DNA from: Desulfofarcimen acetoxidans DSM 771
GTDB lineage: Bacteria > Bacillota > Desulfotomaculia > Desulfotomaculales > Desulfofarciminaceae
DNA: 64,000 nucleotides
Reading direction: 5' to 3'
NCBI RefSeq assembly: GCF_000024205.1
Contig: NC_013216.1
Coordinates: forward strand, 372,001 to 436,000
The position numbers and the translations under genes are program-made. The notes beneath the pieces were generated by a model that did no database searches, was not told the DNA's origin, and worked only from the letters and a program-made list of their open reading frames with translations. Each line of letters opens with the position of its first letter. The first letter of the stretch is position 1. Positions 61,750 to 64,000 of the stretch are shown here, piece after piece.

Positions 61750-64000
61750 TTACTTCCCCAACAGGTTATACAGCACCTGCGCCATCTGCGCGCGGGTCGA
61801 ACCGCCTATCGGATCGAGCTTACCGCCGCTGCCGGAAACTGTGCCAGATTTAATTAACATAATCATGGCATCACGCGCCCAAGTTGCCACATCGCCGCTA
61901 TCGGTGAAGTCGGCAAGGGTCTTGCCATTATCTGTGGTGGGCAGCTTGTTCAGAAACTTGATGACGTTGTACAATAGCGTAAACATCTCCTGCCGGGTAA
62001 TTGCTTTTCCCGGAGCGAATTTGTTATCGCCTACGCCATTGGAAATACCCCTATCCTTGGCCGCTGCGAGATAGCCGGTGTAGTAGGTGCTGCCAGCATC
62101 GCTAAAGTTGTCGGAGGGGTTTACAATTGGCTCGATGCCGTAGGCTCTCAGCAGCATAGTGATAAACTGTTCGCGTGTCAGTGTTGCGTTGGGGCTGAAT
62201 GTCGTTGCCGATGTGCCGTTGGTGATACCTTTCTCTGCACAGAAGCTGACCGCCGCATAGAACCAATCGGCTTCCTTCGCATCGGTAAAGGGATTGACCC
62301 ACGTAGGCTTCGCTGTGTCTTGCCCCACCACATAGAGAGAGAGATGGTCAAGGTTAAAGCTGACCACGCCGTTTTTGAAAGTGCAGTCAAGTTTCTCCAA
62401 CTCGCCCCCGTCGTTCAAATACCATACGGCTACAGGCTGCGGGCCGGTATAGGGCATAGAAACGGCGAGCGTCCCATCAAAGGTACTAATCTTCTTCGTG
62501 CCGGAGGTGATGTTGATGTCCAGCACAATATCGCCGCTCTTGACCGATTTCTTTTGTTCGTCGGTGAGAGAGCTGGTTGCCGCCTGTTTCAATTCAATGG
62601 CCAGATTGCTGCCGGAAGCCTGCTGCGCAACCGAGACTGTTGCATCCTCGTCAAGGGTGATGGTGCCGACAGGCAGCTTGACAGTCGTGTCAAGACCCGC
62701 TTTTGCAAAGGTTGCCAGCACATCCTTGGGAATGGACGCCGCCGTGATGCCGCTTACCTTGGAGAGGTCGAGTACCGCTTCGTTGCTCTTGCTCTTTTCG
62801 ATGATTTCGTTGACCTTGACCATGGGCAGCGAGAGGGAGGCCGTGCCATTTGAGGCGGTGTAGTTCACAGAAACCGTGCCACCTGCCGCAGGGATGGTCG
62901 GTGTGGTCGGAATACTGCTGCCGCCACCGCCGGAGCCACCGCCTGATTTATATTCAAAAATCACCTTTACCGTCACATTTGAGGCGGGCATATTGAATTT
63001 GTTGCCGGTAATTGTAACACCGCCGTCGATGACCTGCCATTCCTTGAACCGATAGCCGTTATTCGCATTGGCAGTCAGAGTAATTTGTGTTCCCTGTGAT
63101 GCAGAGCTAATATTAGCGTTTGCCGTACCGTTGCCGTCAGTCTGGACGGTGATGGTATAGGTAGTAGGTGCTTGTTCCAGCGTGAAGTTGACGGTATAAG
63201 TCTTAGTAGTTGTTTTATCCTCAGCGGTTACCTTCACGGCTGCACTGCCGGGCAGGGATATCGCTTGTGTTATACTTGCGACAGCCTTTGTATTATAAAC
63301 GTCTGCGCTTACTGTCGCAGCTTGGCTGCCGGGCAGGGTGTCATATGGCAGTTCCACACTATATGCGAAAACATTCGGATCAAAACCGCTTACTGTGCTA
63401 CCTCCTACTTTCAAATCGCTCAAACCGGCATCATCGGAAAGTATATAATTGTTTACGATGTTAACAGTAAGCTTGGCAGAATCGCCTTTGTCAAAGTCTA
63501 TCATAAATTCTGCCGTATTTCCTTCGGAAAAACCCTGTTCCTCAAGATAGCTGCTCTTGATGGTTAGCGCACTTTCGGTAACGATATATGCAGCAGGTGT
63601 TGTCAAAGACGTTGTCCCATATACCACATCCGTAATCGTAGAAGCGCTGTTCCATATGATGGCGGTACTTACATCGCCGGGGCTGTTCAGGTCATAACTC
63701 GCACTTGCCGGGCTGATGGCTGCATTTACTACGCTGTACTCCCATTGTGCATACACAGTAATCGGCCCGGTGACATCGGTATTCGCCGTAAATGCAGTTC
63801 CGCTTCCGTTGACCTGCGTGTTCCAGCCGTTGAAGGTATATCCGCTCCTCCCAGGTGCGGTTGGCAGGATACCCGCCTTGCCGCCTGTGATGACTGCTTT
63901 TGTATTGGGGCTTGCCTCGGTGTCGCCGCCGTTTTTGTCAAAGGTGACAAGAGAGGTGGCCTTTACCTCAAATGCGCCGGGCATTGCCTTGACAGCACTT
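61750..64000 (-). CDS. SLH-anchored multidomain surface protein with InlB-type repeats (N-terminus outside the window)
   Basis: At least 750 residues; the frame continues past position 64000, so the start is not seen. Visible order: a Listeria-Bacteroides (Flg_new) repeat (LVTFDKNGGDT, GYTFNGWNTQVNGSGTAFT); an X2-like module (AISPASASYDLNSPGDVSTA); a cadherin-like beta domain (LSDLKVGGSTVSGFDPNVFA); a divergent InlB repeat (ITVQTDGNGTANANISSASQ, GYRFKEW); a GGGSGGGGSS linker; an unassigned domain; and three SLH modules (NPFTDAKEADWFYAAVSFCA, ATFSPNATLTREQFITMLLR, RGISNGVGDNKFAPGKAITR). A cell-wall-bound adhesin or glycan-binding protein is inferred. Confidence 0.88.
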   Translation of the reverse strand, partial: SAVKAMPGAFEVKATSLVTFDKNGGDTEASPNTKAVITGGKAGILPTAPGRSGYTFNGWNTQVNGSGTAFTANTDVTGPITVYAQWEYSVVNAAISPASASYDLNSPGDVSTAIIWNSASTITDVVYGTTSLTTPAAYIVTESALTIKSSYLEEQGFSEGNTAEFMIDFDKGDSAKLTVNIVNNYILSDDAGLSDLKVGGSTVSGFDPNVFAYSVELPYDTLPGSQAATVSADVYNTKAVASITQAISLPGSAAVKVTAEDKTTTKTYTVNFTLEQAPTTYTITVQTDGNGTANANISSASQGTQITLTANANNGYRFKEWQVIDGGVTITGNKFNMPASNVTVKVIFEYKSGGGSGGGGSSIPTTPTIPAAGGTVSVNYTASNGTASLSLPMVKVNEIIEKSKSNEAVLDLSKVSGITAASIPKDVLATFAKAGLDTTVKLPVGTITLDEDATVSVAQQASGSNLAIELKQAATSSLTDEQKKSVKSGDIVLDINITSGTKKISTFDGTLAVSMPYTGPQPVAVWYLNDGGELEKLDCTFKNGVVSFNLDHLSLYVVGQDTAKPTWVNPFTDAKEADWFYAAVSFCAEKGITNGTSATTFSPNATLTREQFITMLLRAYGIEPIVNPSDNFSDAGSTYYTGYLAAAKDRGISNGVGDNKFAPGKAITRQEMFTLLYNVIKFLNKLPTTDNGKTLADFTDSGDVATWARDAMIMLIKSGTVSGSGGKLDPIGGSTRAQMAQVLYNLLGK

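Overview
This is a 64 kb piece of an AT-rich, low-GC Gram-positive (Clostridia) chromosome. The evidence is strong AGGAGG-type ribosome binding sites, agr-type quorum sensing with LytTR regulators, SLH-domain surface proteins, DUF3793, an MsrAB fusion and IstAB/IS1634/IS607/IS200-IS605 elements. The style resembles the Peptococcaceae (Desulfotomaculum/Pelotomaculum type), but no rRNA or housekeeping marker is present to prove it. The window is a heavily rearranged accessory region: many genes are duplicated, truncated, frameshifted or split by insertion sequences.

Region 1 (0.5-16.8 kb) is a metal- or metallophore-type import locus. It has a Fur-boxed DUF3793 gene, two lipoprotein substrate-binding proteins, a flavin reductase, an O-methyltransferase-like enzyme, a NifX-like protein facing two more Fur-type boxes, and a complete NikBCDE/OppBCDF transporter followed by msrAB. 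Two related leader sequences, each ending in a terminator hairpin, lie before the two substrate-binding genes; one leader is cut off from its gene by an IS1634-type element. A decayed MNT/HEPN toxin-antitoxin pair lies inside. Region 2 (17-25 kb) holds a large jacalin-lectin protein, a deleted copy of nikC-nikD, remnants of a conjugative element, an ECF sigma/anti-sigma pair, small hairpin repeats and a MITE.

Region 3 (24.5-40.6 kb) contains three agr loci. Locus C (28.1-31.0 kb) is complete (split AgrC, AgrB, AgrD, LytTR regulator). Locus B (37.9-40.4 kb) keeps kinase and regulator but has a truncated AgrB and no AgrD. Locus A (24.5-25.4 kb) is a wreck. All three share a leader hairpin. Between B and C lie paralogous pairs of small exported proteins, a plausible agr-controlled secreted system that I cannot match to a described family; an IS21 element sits in the middle.

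Region 4 (41.8-46.2 kb) is a GC-rich island with a NifH-NifD-like fusion, a NifK-like partner and an SseB-like protein, flanked by directly repeated conjugative-element fragments. Its cysteine pattern predicts a single 4Fe-4S cluster shared 3+1 between subunits, so it is a nitrogenase-like reductase of unknown substrate.

Region 5 (46.7-64 kb) holds a broken IetS-like subtilase, a decayed IS607, a YcdB/YcdC-SLH surface protein, an intact VapBC, a TPR-like protein, a RelB/YafQ locus whose toxin is split by an IS200/IS605 element (TnpA, TnpB and probable omega-RNA), a deletion-fused second copy of the sigma/anti-sigma region, a conjugative-element remnant, and a large SLH/InlB-repeat surface protein that runs off the end of the window.
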